DNA from: Cloeon dipterum
Taxonomy: Eukaryota > Arthropoda > Insecta > Ephemeroptera > Baetidae
Assembly (NCBI RefSeq): GCF_949628265.1
Contig: NC_088787.1
Span: forward strand, 14,002,501 to 14,066,500
DNA length: 64,000 bases
Direction: 5' to 3'
Numbering within the stretch: position 1 is the stretch's first letter; each line of letters opens with the position of its first letter. The notes beneath the pieces were generated by a model. That model made no database searches and was not told the origin of the DNA. It was given only the letters and a program-made list of their open reading frames with translations. Below, piece by piece: positions 13,594 through 26,906 of the stretch. A program made the position numbers and the translations under genes.

Positions 13594-16500
13594 GCTGGAC
13601 GCGCCGCCGTGTTGGCGCGCGCGTCTCTTTTAATTAGATATTATTTACGTTGGCGCAATATTTGTTTTTCCGCCCGCCGGCCTGCCGGCAGGTACTTTTG
13701 CAAAGAGCGAGAGAGGCTCTAGAGATAAACGCGCGCTAATCCAATTAATTACTTAAATAACAGTTATTTCCATCAAATCCCCAGCAGGCAGAATTATTCA
13801 TTTATTTTGCAGCGATGAGTAATGACGCCGGCCAATGGTAATTGACAGCCCTGTCTGTCCTGTTTTAAAAGTTTTCCCGTGTTCTTTTTTCCACCATTAC
13901 CCCTAACGGCAACACGGGTGGGTACCAGTGTGTGTGTGTGTGTGTGCATTTTTTATTTTGATCAAAGCGGATGCTTTTTTTCCGCCTCAGCACTCTTTTT
14001 GTACTGTGAATAATGTAATTGTTTCGATTAATCAAATGGACTAAATAAATACCCTTTAACCACCCTAAAAAAGGCGTAAAAATATATTCCCTGGGGGAGC
14101 ATTCTGGCGGAGATCTGATCTAAACATCAAATTGGATGTTTATCTAGTTTTTTTAATTATTTATAATAGACAAAAGTATTAAATTAGGATCTGATTGAAT
14201 TGGATCATTAAATATTCAATTTATATAAAGGAAAGAAAAATTAAACACGTTGCTTGAATCACAGCATCTCGTGCTATGAAAATATCGGAAAATATTAAAA
14301 AAATTATTATTTTTCGGATTATTCCCATAACACTTTTTTGGGGGTCACAACAAGACTGACAATGAGTCACTTGTGCTGCATGATGAGATTAAAACTAGTT
14401 GCGACAAACATAACGGTAATTCCTGTTTTTTAGGATTTAAGATATGGAACTAAATTCCGTAGAATAGAGCTTCCAACCGTCGAGAAAACATGAAACAAAC
14501 ACGAGTTATGAAATTTAAGTCATTTGAGCAGAGCTTGAAACTACCAAAAACCCAATACTGGCTTAGAGCCATAATATTCTTTAATACCCTCCTCCTAAGT
14601 AAATAGGAGAGAGTGCCAAAATTATTTGAATTGCCTAAGAAATCACCTAAACCTATCTATTTAACCACTAAATAAAACATTTTAAATTCGAAGCCATTTT
14701 ATTTGGAAGGTAATCAACAACGTAAGCACCAAGGGAGTTTCGTGCAGGCTACGCAAAGACACTTTGAGGACTAATGAATATTTAAAGTCAAATCGCAAGA
14801 ACGAATCAGTTCAAATCTACTCTGGCATGGAAGAAAACTCAAATATGAAATTATCGTCGGTGAATCTGTGACCTCTGCGTGCACAATATGCAAATGGCAT
14901 AGTAGCAGTTGGTGGGCGGGTGACACGGAGAGGTTGTTGCAGCCCCGGCAGACAGGGGTTGCGGGGTGGTCGGAATTTGTTAAATGAGTCTGGACGAGCG
15001 AGTGAGCGAGCGAGCAGAGGCTGTCTCGGAGGCAAGTTGCATTAAAGATGAGGCGGAACCGCAGAAAGACGAGCCATGTGCTAATGAGGCCAGTTAAACT
15101 CTGGTGTCCAGCGAGCCTGATTATTCCATGCATGCATAAGCCTGCCGCGCGCTGTGTAGCCGGTCACGCTATACCGTCTTCAATGTGCGCAGCAAGCAGG
15201 CGGCGGTGGCATTCAACGCCAAATGGCTTTCGGTCACTCAAAGGAGCCGAATTCCAGCCGCAGAATTTCTGAGCACAACAAAACGTATTCTAATGTGCAC
15301 GCCGCGGGAGCAAGGAGAACGAACCCTGCCTCCCCGTGACCTCCCTTGGCCGAAGCTACTTTGCAACAACTATAGCCCCTGTGTGTGCCGTTCACCGACC
15401 TCAATTCACCATTCAAATTGTTCCTTTTATGATCGTCTGGCTTCATTCATCTTTTTATGAAGAATGTATCAGTTAAGACGCGAAGTAGCACTAAAGTCAC
15501 GTAATGTGAATATCAGACAAATGACGGACACAACCTTCTTAATGTGGGTAGTTCAACGTAAACGATCCAATTTTTTTAGACCTGTCTTTATAGGAAGAAG
15601 AAGAATTATTTATTGGAAGAAACCGCATGAAAGTCTAAGCTGCAATAAATTGAAACCCTTTTGGACAAATCTTGAAACAAATTTGAATCAACTAACGTTC
15701 TGTACTAGAAATATTCAAATTTTAGATATTTGTTTAAAATTTACTTTCAAAATTTCATTTAAATAGTATCTAACACATGGTTGTTATATTTTATTTGGAC
15801 TATTTAAAAGAAAATTTATGTAGATGACTGTCAAATAAAATGAGTTTTTAGCACAATAGAAAATATTTCGGGGCATCGTTTGCAATAATTCATTTTGTGT
15901 CATTTTTCATGGAGCTGCATATTTTTTAACATTATTTAACCACATTGGCTTAAATCAAAAATTAAAATCAAATGGAGAAAACCGATTATTTTTACTATAT
16001 ATAGTATAATTTTTTTAATTCTTCTCTTACGGATATATAAAATAAAGCTAAACATGTCGTTTTTATACAGCGTTTGACAAATTTGAATGATTTTAAACGG
16101 ATTTGAGGGACGCTTTAAGATGGTTTATTTATTTCAGATGGTTTGATTATTGGTTCTTATTGAGTTTATTGCTTGTGGAATTTAGTAACAGTTTCTCTCT
16201 ACAATGTGAAACAATGAAATCAGGACTTAGGAACAGTTAATCATCAGATTTCGCAAAATATCTCGAAAAATATAGGATTTTTCGCTTGATTTCAATCCCT
16301 CTCGTCGTGATCAATCCAATGGAGTGCGAATTAGGAGGAAAAATTCCTTCAATAATTGAAAAATAAATCGTGATTTAACAATTGGGACAAAGTGCTTGCC
16401 GCTTGATTAACATGCAAACTTTTGAACCGATTTCCTCAAAAATTAAAACGACTGAGGAAATTTGTAACTTTTTTCCAAATATTTACATGGTATATCCAGA

Positions 16501-16640
16501 AGAGGTTAAAAGGATTTTTTGCAAATTTTCTCCAAAGCATTTACTTTAATTCGTTTAATTCGAAGCAATCTAATTATGAAAAGTTATGCAACTAGTTGAG
16601 CAAAACTGCTTATCAAGTTGCATAAGCCGTAAAGTAAATC

Positions 16641-19600
16641 TAGAGAGTGGCTATACAATTTTTCTCTCAAACACAACGGGCACACGTATACCTGCTCCCT
16701 TTGCAACGTTCTTTTCGGCGTTTTCGAGACTTCTCACTGAGAGATAGTACGACCGGGCGAAAGCGTGCTCATCGTCTTGAGCACACATTGAGACGAACTG
16801 AAACTGGAGGGCGAAAAAATGCTAGTAGTGGCCACCTGTTGTCGGTATGATGATGCTCGCTCGCTCTCTTTCTTTCTAAAAAGGCAAAGCGGGCCGAGCA
16901 TTTTTCTCGCCCTTTCAGCAGCTTCGGCGGTATGGTGGCAGCGGCGGCGGCGGCGATGGTGGCGGTGGCGGGGCCGAGATTGAATGAAAAATGTGGGCGG
17001 CGGGCTGATTACTTATTCCACTGTGTTGAGCGCAAGCAACTTTGAAGTTAAACACGGCTGACGGAGGAACAACGAGGGTGCTAATGAAATGAAAAAGGAG
17101 TCGCGTCTATAAGAATAAGTGCCGCCGCCGCCGCCGCCTCGTGCTCCTGACTGAGCCAACCCTCTTATGTAAAAGAGGGCGACTTTATACACTTGATAAT
17201 GTGTGTGTATGTATCTCACCATTATGCATGTATCAGCGAGGAGAATGTGAGTGAGCGAACAGGAGCGTACCCGGCTGAAAAGACAAACTTTATCAAGCAA
17301 AGTACAACATTCTGCAGCCATAACTTTTCACCGCGTGCGCGCACACCGTGTAAAATCCCTTTCTTGCATGTAATAATAATAATGCCGCCCTTCGCGCATA
17401 CCTTTGTGTAACTACGTCAATGAATATTACCAGCCCCAAGCGCCATTGCGATAAAAGATTGGCAGCGATGGCGCGGAACACTCAAAGAAAAATCACGACA
17501 CAGGGGAGAGAGCGGCTTGCTGATATTTCTCGACGTGCTCGCTAATCAGGTTTCCACTCGTGACGCTAATTACATTATTCGCCAAACAACCCAGAGGATG
17601 CGTGCCTGCTCTCAAAGAGCAGCCTACCTTGACTGCTCTCTGAAGTTTTCGTTGTAAACCATTGGAAATTTTTAGAATACTGCGATTGGCAGTTAAAACT
17701 TGAAAACCTTTCCAAAAATATTGAAATAAATTGAATATGATTTAAAAACTCACGAATTCTTAACTCTGCCATTGTTTAAATTTTCGCATTATGGAGTGCT
17801 TGGAATGAAATGAAATTAATTTATTTGTGTATTGAAAAATTTAAAAAAAAGTATCGAACCTTCTTTGGCGCAATAATTTAAAAAATATATTTACAGGCGT
17901 AAAACCAGAGTGCACAATCAAATTAAATATTTAAGGGAAAATTTGGTACAATGCATTAAGACGGTGGTGTCAGTTCTTTTGGCCTTTCGTTACTTTTCAC
18001 TCCTTGTTTGCTCCAGCCTCTAGGATTGCAAAGTTAAATTTGCTTTTGGTTTTACCATTTCGTAAGTCAGGGAAATCCATGCTTCGTTTTAAGTTTTCTG
18101 AGTGATTTCATTCGTTAGCTATTCATTTTAAAATTCAAATAATTAAATATAAATAACATATAGCCCATAATATATATGGCTATTTATTGTTGTGCAATTT
18201 ATTGCAACAACTCCAAAAAAGTATTAATTAAAAATGTGGTGAGTTACTTTTTAGCAATAACATTGACAGTCAAATTTCCCATATCCTGGTAGCGAGCATA
18301 TTCGTATGACTCTCGAACTGGTACACCAGTGACTCCGATTTCAGAAATTGAGGCTGCATAAAAACTCGATCGTTGGGACAAGCATGTTAAACTGCTTAGA
18401 CTTTGAGTGTGTTATTGACGTCTTTACGTCTTTTCTTACTCCTTGCCAAGCATTCAAACGGCCTTTTGTGTGTGCACTGGGATAGGAGGGCGGGAGAAGT
18501 GGCAATCAATGGAGTTTTTAATTAGGTAATTAGCGCGCGCCGCGATTTGCTGGCGTGCGCACAGAAAGAGGCAGTAAATACAGTGCTGTGCTGTGCTCTC
18601 TCTCACTCACAAACAAGCGACGAGAGGCAGTCTCTTCTTGATTAGTCTGCTTGTGCTGATTGTGAGCGAAAGAGCAGAGAGAGAGAGAGCGAAGCATGCG
18701 GGGTGCGTGCATGTTATGAATATGGAGATCTCATTATAAGGCAATAATTGGCATCAAAGTTCTTTTCACAGATGCTAATTACCGCTGCTTGTTACGGCTC
18801 GAATGAATAGGCCCTTCTCTCTCTCTCTCTCGCTCTCTCAGTCAGCAGCTAATTCATTACTTACTTATTCAATCAAGATATTCGCGCTGAGAGCGAGCGC
18901 GGGCGAATTTAGCTCTCTCGTGCAGATTTGCTGTCAAATGCAGAAACCCTTTCAAATTAAACTCAATTTACTGTAAATTTCTAAAGATAAGTAGCTCTTT
19001 TCAATTTCCCCTGCCTTACATGACAGCCTCTCACGCTCCCGTCTGCACACGCTTTTTCGATGAAATGCCGCTGCCAACGATGTCGACGCGATAATTCAGA
19101 TTTAATTAGTTCCGCAGATTGTGCGCCATGTGTACAAATATATACGTATTCTCCAGCTCTCGCCTCGACCCGTGCTGCACATTTGCATGAGAGCAGGCGT
19201 GTGCTGGTGAAGTGCAGAGACAAAGTGCGGTGCCGCGCCGGGCCGGGCCGGGCGCACTCGGCGACAGAGTAACACATGGCCAAACATAGACCTAGCCAAT
19301 ATTAAGCCATGGCAACATCCTGCCCAGTAATCTGGCTTTGCGTTTATAATTACCGCCAATCTGGCTGTGTCATTTTCGTCGCGGTCATTTCTCATCTGTC
19401 GTCGCTTCCCTCTCTCTTTCATGCCGAATTCGCCGGGCTCGATTTCGAAACCGTTTCGTATCAATAAACTGAAAGCTTTCTCTATTTTGTTATCCTTTGA
19501 AAATTGTTCGCTGTGATTCATTCGATATATATTCATGCGTACAAAGCGAATTTTATATTCACTTTGCGTGAAAGCGAACCAATCAACGGCTCATTGAGCC

Positions 19601-22600
19601 CATGGCTATTTGCAAATTACTTTTCGCGCCTGGAACGATTACCTGGTGTGTCCTGTTTGTCCTTTTGACATTCATAAAAGCAATTAACCTGGAAAGAATG
19701 ATATAAATCCAAAATTTTGTCACAACTCCAGGCCTTTTTATCAAATGCAACGCAAACAATGGGATTTTTTAATATTTATTTAGAATGTTTGGAAGTCCAG
19801 CCAATTCAGAAGAATTAACGGCTGGTGTAAATTCAAAGCTACCCCTCTTTCCAATATTTCTCCTTGTGAAATAAATTGCTAAAACGCTGAGCACCACGTG
19901 AGTGAATATCGTGATCACTTAAGACTGCAAAGAGCATTCGTAAACAGTTTTAATGTATTTACTCTACTCCAAAGTATAGCATACTCCAAAACGAATTAAA
20001 TAGAGGATGAATTACAAATAGTGACAATTATTATTGATTTAAACAGCAAAATAAAATAGAAGTGATAATCACTTGAAGCAAATTTTCCTCGTTGAAACAA
20101 CCTCAGACTTGGGAAATTTATTTAATCAGCAATTTTTCCTAAGGTTCCTAATCTTTGCGAGTCATTTAATTCTTAATTCGAAAATCAGCTTCTTGTGATC
20201 CATTCAAATTATACTTTTGAGGTAACAACCGACTAATCCGCAACCAAAAACTCAATTTATTCGTTTATAGTTGTTGAAAGAACGATAAAATTCTTTGAAA
20301 TTTCGATTTCCGCTAGTGCTGTCAGAAGCAATTAATTTATTTTTACAATATATGTTTAAAACTTATAAAATTATTTTCCGCGATGAAAATTTCTTCTCCT
20401 CAGAAGGAATTTAAATCTATTAAATTAAGATATAAATGCGTGGCAAATGAATTTTTCCGATTTCGCATCTAGGAATATTATATTGAGAGCGGACAATTTT
20501 AACACGATTATTTTCAACACATAACTCACAATCAGATGTGCCAGAATTAGTTGTGATTTATGTAGAAGCCCAGAAACGTGTAATTCTCAATTAATGAGCC
20601 TATTTTATCAACGAGGGATTGAACGATGCAAGCTTTGCCAATGCAAGTTGCAAACTCTAATATGTAAAGTGCACGTCATGCATTAATGAAAATTGCGTTA
20701 AGATCAATCCCCTCTCTCATCGCCGCTGGGGAAAGCGGCCCGAATAAAACAGACGGCGCCATCTTGCATTTTCCGGCTTTTTTGCGCGGCACAAACATAC
20801 AAACGGCTCCATTACATTTTTGCGACCCTTTCGAATGGCAAAACAGTAATCCCGACGGGGCAGAAAGATGATGCGGAAAATTGGAGGGTCTGCTGAATTA
20901 ATAATGTGTGTGCGTATACATATGACGATACTTGTTTCAATTAGCAAGTAAACTCGACTGCCGCCGCCGCCGCTCACTTTCACATATACAGACCGACCGA
21001 CTGAGAGAGGTGGGTCGTCCGGGACGGACAATAATTATTTTTCGCATTACTTCCAGCAAGTGCATCCATCGCACAGCGCGGCGGCAGTTTGTGTACACAT
21101 TTGGGCCGCTGCGCCCCTTAATTGAATTACATAACGCGCGCAGGCAAACACTCGATAATTGGGTTGTCACTCTGTCTCTCTCGCTCTCTCTCTCGCAAAT
21201 GAAGAGCAAATATTCCGGCCAGACGCGCGCGTATACACGTCGTCCGCCATCAAAGCAGCGCCGGCAGTTTGATTCTTTTTCGCTCGCGCGCTGACAGCAA
21301 CACGCGCGCGTTTCCTCTCCGTGTCAGCTTGTGTGCGTTTTGATGAGTCGACAAGCCGCAAACCGCGCCGATTGCGAATCCTATCATATCTCACTAGCGC
21401 ATGTTTTCAACCCCTGTTTGTTTTGATTTCGTTTTTTGCCCAGTTTTCGCGTTTGTTTTATCAGACGTCGCGGCCGTCCGCGCTCGCGGTGATTTGCGTT
21501 TCGGGGGTGTGCAGGCTCTGATTTGATTGCCTTTACCTTTCACACACACGGCTCAGCGTTTTGCGTGCTCGTCACTCGTCATTGCGCGAGACTGACAGTG
21601 GAAATCGGAATATATATCGACGCGTGTCAAGTTTGCGTCATGTTTCGGTTCCTTCGCAAATATGGCCAGCTAAACAAATAAAATGGGATTGAAAATTCGA
21701 GAGTATATTACGCCACAATTCTCTCGAATTGTTTTAAATCAATAATCTCATGATCTCTTGAAACGTTTAGAGAGGGGGGAGAGAACGCTGTTAGCACTTG
21801 ATTTTTCTGTTCAACAAGATTTAAACTTGTTGAAATAAAATGGAGTAACTTGACTCAATTATGTGAAAATTTATAATTCAAAAAATTAATTTAGTTTTAT
21901 GTTTTGACTAAAAGTCATGATGTTTTGTTTCATTTTATATTATTTTTAGCTGAAAAATTCTTAAGTAATTTTTATACATTATGGATTATGGGTGATGCAT
22001 TAATTAGTAAACAATCATCCATGTCAAAATAACTAGCTTTTTTGAGCCTTGTGCCTTGTGTGTTTTCATATTATGTTCGTCCCACAAATTTTTAGGAATA
22101 TATTTGAAATGACTTACTTTGGTGTTACTCAGCATTATTTGTAACAGAGGAAAACTGTCAATTGCATGGAAAAATGGCGTGAATCGTTTGTTAATTTAGA
22201 AAATAAAGCGTCTTCAGATCACCGTTTAGAAAAAGATAATGAAATAATATAGCCGTCTCGTTAATTTATTGTTAACTCATATTGAAAACCTTTATTAAAA
22301 TGTTGATTGACGCTGGTAAATTATAGGTTATATATTTTATAAAATATTTTGGTATTGTAAATTTTCAAAAATAATTTAATTTTGGGAATGAAGTTAATTT
22401 TGCCACCTTGCAAATCATACATTTCCAAAATAGAAATGAAGTAACCAGTTTCTAATTGTTTTTATTTTCAATTTAATTGGTCGTTTCAACGTAAATGGGC
22501 CAATTTTACACTGCTTCTGCTACCACTAAATAAAATGCTGAATGTAAGAGTTAATTATTCCCAGTAAAAATTTTAAAAACGCTTTACAGACATGATATTT

Positions 22601-23100
22601 TTATTCAAAGAAATTTTGCTTCAAGCAGAAATCTACTCCTACTTGGACAAAATAAATAATAATCAGATAAAAATAATTCTAGTGCATAATTAATCAACAA
22701 TATTTCCATGGAACTTCTTTCTATTTGATTTCATTCTCTCAAAAGTACTTAGAATTTGTTCATCAAACTTAAGAGACGTTTTTCCATCAACAAAATTTAC
22801 TGAAGTGGTTGCAAACTCCTTAAATTATTTGAGCTTGTTTATTCTTGCTAATGTAATAATTGAAAATCCACCAACTGCACTGCAATGCCAGCTCAACTTT
22901 ATAAGAAATGAACTACCGCATACTTTATTTATTTTGAACTAGAGAAAATAGGTGGCAAAATTAATAACAATTAAAAATTTGACGCCAATTCGTTGGAAAT
23001 ATAGTGCAGCGGATATTTCCACAGATAGACTGAAGAATACGGCCAATGGATTCCCCACCGTGTCTCCATGCGGAAAAGATTTACGTCCGATACAGATTGT
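16641..23100. other. Non-coding stretch with GC islands and simple repeats
   Basis: No gene recognised. GC-rich islands lie at 16640-17560, 18240-19680 and 20560-21690. They contain GGC and GCC tracts (16940-16955, 17121-17138), (CT)n at 18814-18839 and a CT/GC-rich tract at 21173-21196. A 10-bp stem (one G-T pair) with a 15-nt loop is at 17440-17474. A minus-strand AGATGGCGC motif lies at 20756-20764. The segment 21690-22970 is AT-rich with nothing recognisable. Confidence 0.55.
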
Positions 23101-23171
23101 GGTTAATAATATCAATCCGCAGTGAGTGGCAAAGGGGGATGACGGACGATATCCCGTCGCGTCTCACTCAC

Positions 23172-23530
23172 CTGTCGACGACCACGTGCTAGAGGGTCGG
23201 GAGCGGGCAGAGCGAACAGGGGGTGCCGGTGGTTGAGTCCCACGCTCGACTGTGCATGTGTTCTCCAACGGATAAGTGGTGCTGGGCGGACCGAGCGCCG
23301 GAGATACGCCCCGGTGGGAGGTTCGCCCACCCTGAGCCTGCGTACCTTCAGCCAACAATGGGCAACGGGGCGGCCGGCGGGCGGCCACCCACCCTGACAC
23401 ACTGCTCGCTGTGGCGAGATAGCCGCGCGCTGAATAATAGAGATTCGCAAAATATTTATGGTTTTATCTCTGCCGGTGTGTGCGTTCGCGTCTTCTTGGG
23501 CAGAGACATCTGCAGTAAGTCGGTGCACGC
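23172..23530 (-). promoter_or_regulatory. Candidate GC-rich promoter / first exon ending in a splice donor
   Basis: This is among the most GC- and CpG-rich blocks in the window. Read on the minus strand it ends in a textbook donor, CAG|GTGAGT, with the exon's last base at about 23172 and the intron starting at 23171. A minus-strand open frame spans it (23112-23528), but its translation is Pro/Arg-rich and unlike any family I know. The exon could therefore be 5' UTR or the start of an unrecognised protein. No downstream exon was identified to the left. The donor is seen directly; a transcribed exon is inference. Confidence 0.3.
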
Positions 23531-23599
23531 CGCTTGCATTATGTTTTTGCTTCCGCGCTACACAATACCTTATTTCCTTCTCTGCGGTGCGTGGTTATT

Positions 23600-26399
23600 T
23601 TCCTTTTGATCGGTTCAGCAGGTATTTCTTGAAAGCTAACAAACTCTTACTAAAAGAGTTCACAATATTAAAAAATGGCTCTATGTAATTTATCTTTTAA
23701 ATCAGGATGGGCGGCAAAAGTGAAAAGTTGTCTTGCAATCGAAATGTTTTGATTCCCCAGGCATTATCAGCACATGTAAAACAAAGAGGATTCAAATTCA
23801 CTGCAGAAATCAAAGAGACAATAACTGGAAATTTTAATATTTGATTGGATGTTTTTTTAATCTTTTCTTTCTTCTAAAAGCATACATATCATCTGTGTAG
23901 GAAAATAGTCTAGCTGCATGACGAGGGTTAATTACCTGAAACCTACTGTATTAATCAGGGTGCTCGCGTAAAAAGAAAATCCAATTTTTCCGGTTCGGTT
24001 TTAAAGATGTCAAGATTTTTTTTTCTATATTTTATTATTCCTGTTTGTTACATGAGAATGCCTTTCCATAAATATGGGACTAAATTCAAATTTGTTCAGA
24101 CAAATTAAAAATTATTCAATGTAAATAAGCACAAGGCAAGGGAAAACCCAGGAAAACTTTCTATATACTATAGCAGATAACTGCAAACGAAAATTTAAAT
24201 AACAGTTTACTTCCATTCCCACTAATTGTTACTTTCATGGGCTCACCAGTCTCATTCTCAGAAGATATGAACTGAAAAAAGGTTAATAGACAGTAACTAG
24301 AAGTATCGCTTTTTCTCAAATGCTTTGTAGTTTTGACCATTGATACGATATGAAGCGACATGTATAGTATTTCGACTTGATTGTAAGAATATATAATTAT
24401 GCAATAGCAGCAATTCCCATCTTATAATTAGATGTACTTTTTATATAAATTAGACTGGCTGTTTTTTTTAGCGATGCTGGCTTTTGGGTTAGGTTGCATG
24501 TCAGCAAATCATTGATTTCCACAAAACTAAGTTCAGCTTTTAAAGTGTATTAGGATGTCCTATTATATGTAGTCTGGGCCATATCTGTTTTGCCCCTCTG
24601 GATAAAACCTTATCCCGTTGCTTGTTTAGAATGCTACCTTTTTTGCCTTTCTGTCAGTTTTAATAGGTTTTGTAACGATTTCTGTCTACCATAAACAATT
24701 ATTTAGTTAAAAATATTTCAAGTTTATTAATTTTACAGATTACAAAATTTGGCAGTTTTATTATTATTTGTTTTTCTTTTTTATAAAAATTTACTTTTAA
24801 TTAATGGCTTTTTATTAAGATGGATAATAAATAAGTTTTTAAAGCACGTGTTAAACACATTTATATAAAAAAATCTGCTAACATTTATAGATAGATCACT
24901 TTGCACAAATTGTAATTTTGTACAGTAAATTTTTTCGATTATGAGAAGCATTAAAATACATTAGTCAAATAATCGTACATCTGCGCTTTTTTATTATAAT
25001 AGAATGTTAAAACAAACATAATAGAGAGATCAGCAATCACATAACGACGATTAATCTGTAATACTTCGCTTGACACGGAAACTTTGGTCTCAAATTAAAG
25101 ACGGAGGCTCAATGGGCAAGGAATTACCCTGCAATCAATCATTTTGGCAGTGTTTTGCTATATAGTTCTTTATGCTAATTCTTATTGCAAGTACTCTATT
25201 TTAATTATTGATTTCATTAATATAATGACTTACGAAACTCAGCAATGCTAAATAATTTTATAGCGTTTAATAAGCTAATTTAATATTTAAGCCAATGTAT
25301 CTGCTAGTTCTGTGATAAAGTAATCAGTTTCTACTATTTCCTTGGATTGTGATAAGAACATAATATGAGTTTAAACTGAGCATCCAAGGCTAAATTAACC
25401 AAAAATTGAAACCTCGTCAGTGCTTGTTTTTTTACAAAATTATGTCTAATAATTATATTATAACACCATTATAACATATAACAAGCCATTTTAAAAAAGC
25501 ACAATAGTCTTCATGGATCTATTTAATTTCAAACTTTCAAATTTAGGGTTTAAAATGATAAAATCTTCAACAAGTTAATGTTCACAAGACTTCAATCTCA
25601 AAAGTCAAGTAACATTTTGTTCCCACTAACTCAGTCATGACCAAGAGCACCCGCAATTGGTCGTGGCTGCAGAGTATTGCGGTAGCTGGCGAAAATTGTG
25701 TCTGCTCGCATGATTTGTGGGTGTCGTCAAATGAATTTTAATTAGAAACGCGCCACCGCGAGCAAAGAGGGCTTTTATTTCAAAGAGCGCGTCTTTTGTG
25801 CGGAAAAATAATACTCTTGCCGCGGTGGTGGAGCCAAATTAAAACCGATCAATTAACGGCGCTGACATGAAAAGAGCCGGAGCAATTATATAATATCTGC
25901 GAGACGCGCGCGGCGTTGCTTGGCCTGGCTCCTTTGTGCGCCGCGCCGTTATTATATTATGCATTTGCAGCCTGCCGCTCGGCAGCATTCACACAAATCA
26001 GAGCGGCAGAAACAATGCGGGTCATTAATTTTGCCAGCAAATTTCCTCCTACTGATTAAATCCTCCATTAATCTGTGACTGCATTGTTGGCCGCAATTTA
26101 GCCCTCTCTCGCCTTTGTTTGTTTTAAGGAGGAAATGCCGCCGCTCGCGCTTTTGTGCACGCTGCAGGCCGGGAATCCCTTTTTATTTTGCTCAGCTGCG
26201 ATGCTGCCACGCGCGACTTACAAACGTGGAAAACTCTTTTACGCACGGACCTGGGGACTTAATTGCGCCAGTTACGAAATTTTTCCCGCCGCCTTTAGTG
26301 CCACGCGAACCCCAACGCATGGATGAGGACGAGGGAAGGGAGGTCAAGTTTGTAAAAAAACCTAGAAGTTAAAAAGTAATTTCATAAAATCCGTTAAAA
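23600..26399. other. AT-rich non-coding stretch, GC-richer at the end
   Basis: Bases 23640-25630 are strongly AT-rich and I see no gene or element in them. Bases 25630-26340 are GC-richer and contain two overlapping open frames (26115-26372, 26135-26326) without recognisable domains. Confidence 0.55.
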
Positions 26400-26610
26400 G
26401 AGCAATTGCAAGGACCGAGCTATGTTAATGAGATATTCTTTTCATGGATATCACTTTCTAATCTGTTCCTACAAATGTTTTCATCTAGAGGCTTGTGATA
26501 AATGTAAATGTGCATATTTTAATTCAACATTATCTAGCACTGTATCACCTATTGGACTGTGACAAAAAACCTGTGACTCTTTCCAAGGCCGCCTCCAATA
26601 AAAAGTTGTA

Positions 26611-26708
<98 letters not shown>

Positions 26709-26755
26709 GTACGCCGTTGGTTTTTAATAATGTAAATCAATCAATCAATAAAATC
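26400..26755 (+). mobile_element. Degenerate 3' end of a non-LTR retrotransposon (copy C)
   Basis: Plus-strand translation from about 26414, with one frameshift near 26550, matches the C-terminal tail encoded at 46519-46965 (minus) at many positions. Both read MLxRYSFHGYHFL, then CSxKCFHLE, CKC, and HLLDC followed by KKP and TLS. The Cys/His spacing fits the CCHC-like region that follows reverse transcriptase in jockey/CR1-type elements. The tail continues through a (TA)n tract to GTTGTACGCCGTTGG and ends in CAATCAATAAAA, like the tails of the other copies. It is 5'-truncated and non-functional. Membership of one family is seen by comparison; the exact clade is inference. Confidence 0.7.
26614..26705. 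repeat. (TA)46 microsatellite
   Basis: An uninterrupted 92-bp TA run. It lies inside the 3' UTR of the retrotransposon fragment, between the stop region and the conserved TTGTACGCCG tail, so it expanded within the element. Confidence 0.95.
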
Positions 26756-26882
26756 CATTTCAGCTATCGTTCTCGTTGCATAATATTTTAATTTCACTTC
26801 CTAATTGCAAAATCAAATAGTAAATTTTTATTTTTATTTAGGGAAATTTTCTATCGCTTAATTTAATAAATTAATGAAATAG

Positions 26883-26906
26883 GTAACCATCTATGACGAT
26901 GGTTAC
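26883..26906. repeat. Small perfect hairpin
   Basis: A 9-bp perfect inverted repeat (GTAACCATC / GATGGTTAC) around a six-base loop in AT-rich DNA. No known function. Confidence 0.5.

Larger units (their letters stand above)
10621..16640. other. Non-coding stretch with GC islands and simple repeats
   Basis: No supportable gene. GC-richer blocks at 11700-12030, 12340-13950 and 14740-15460 alternate with AT-rich DNA. Simple repeats include (CA)n at 12975-12991, (CT)n at 13562-13590 and (TG)n at 13929-13946. A structured hairpin is at 13357-13417. Open frames in this stretch (for example 14771-15133 minus, 15464-15766 plus) show no recognisable domain. Confidence 0.55.

Noticed and set aside
23220..23420. 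Possible Pol III or structural RNA in the GC-rich block
   Set aside because: A TGGTTGAGT element and GGTTCGCCC with an adjacent short hairpin were noted, but the boxes are imperfect and no T-run terminator follows. It did not match SRP, RNase P or 7SK RNA as far as I could judge.
5574..23714. Identical 16-mer at 5574-5589 and 23699-23714
   Set aside because: One exact 16-nt match is expected by chance in 64 kb, and the similarity does not extend.
24560..24640. Possible fourth copy of the retrotransposon tail (AAAACCTTATCCC)
   Set aside because: Only about 13 bases agree with copy B, and no Cys/His coding remnants or tail are present.
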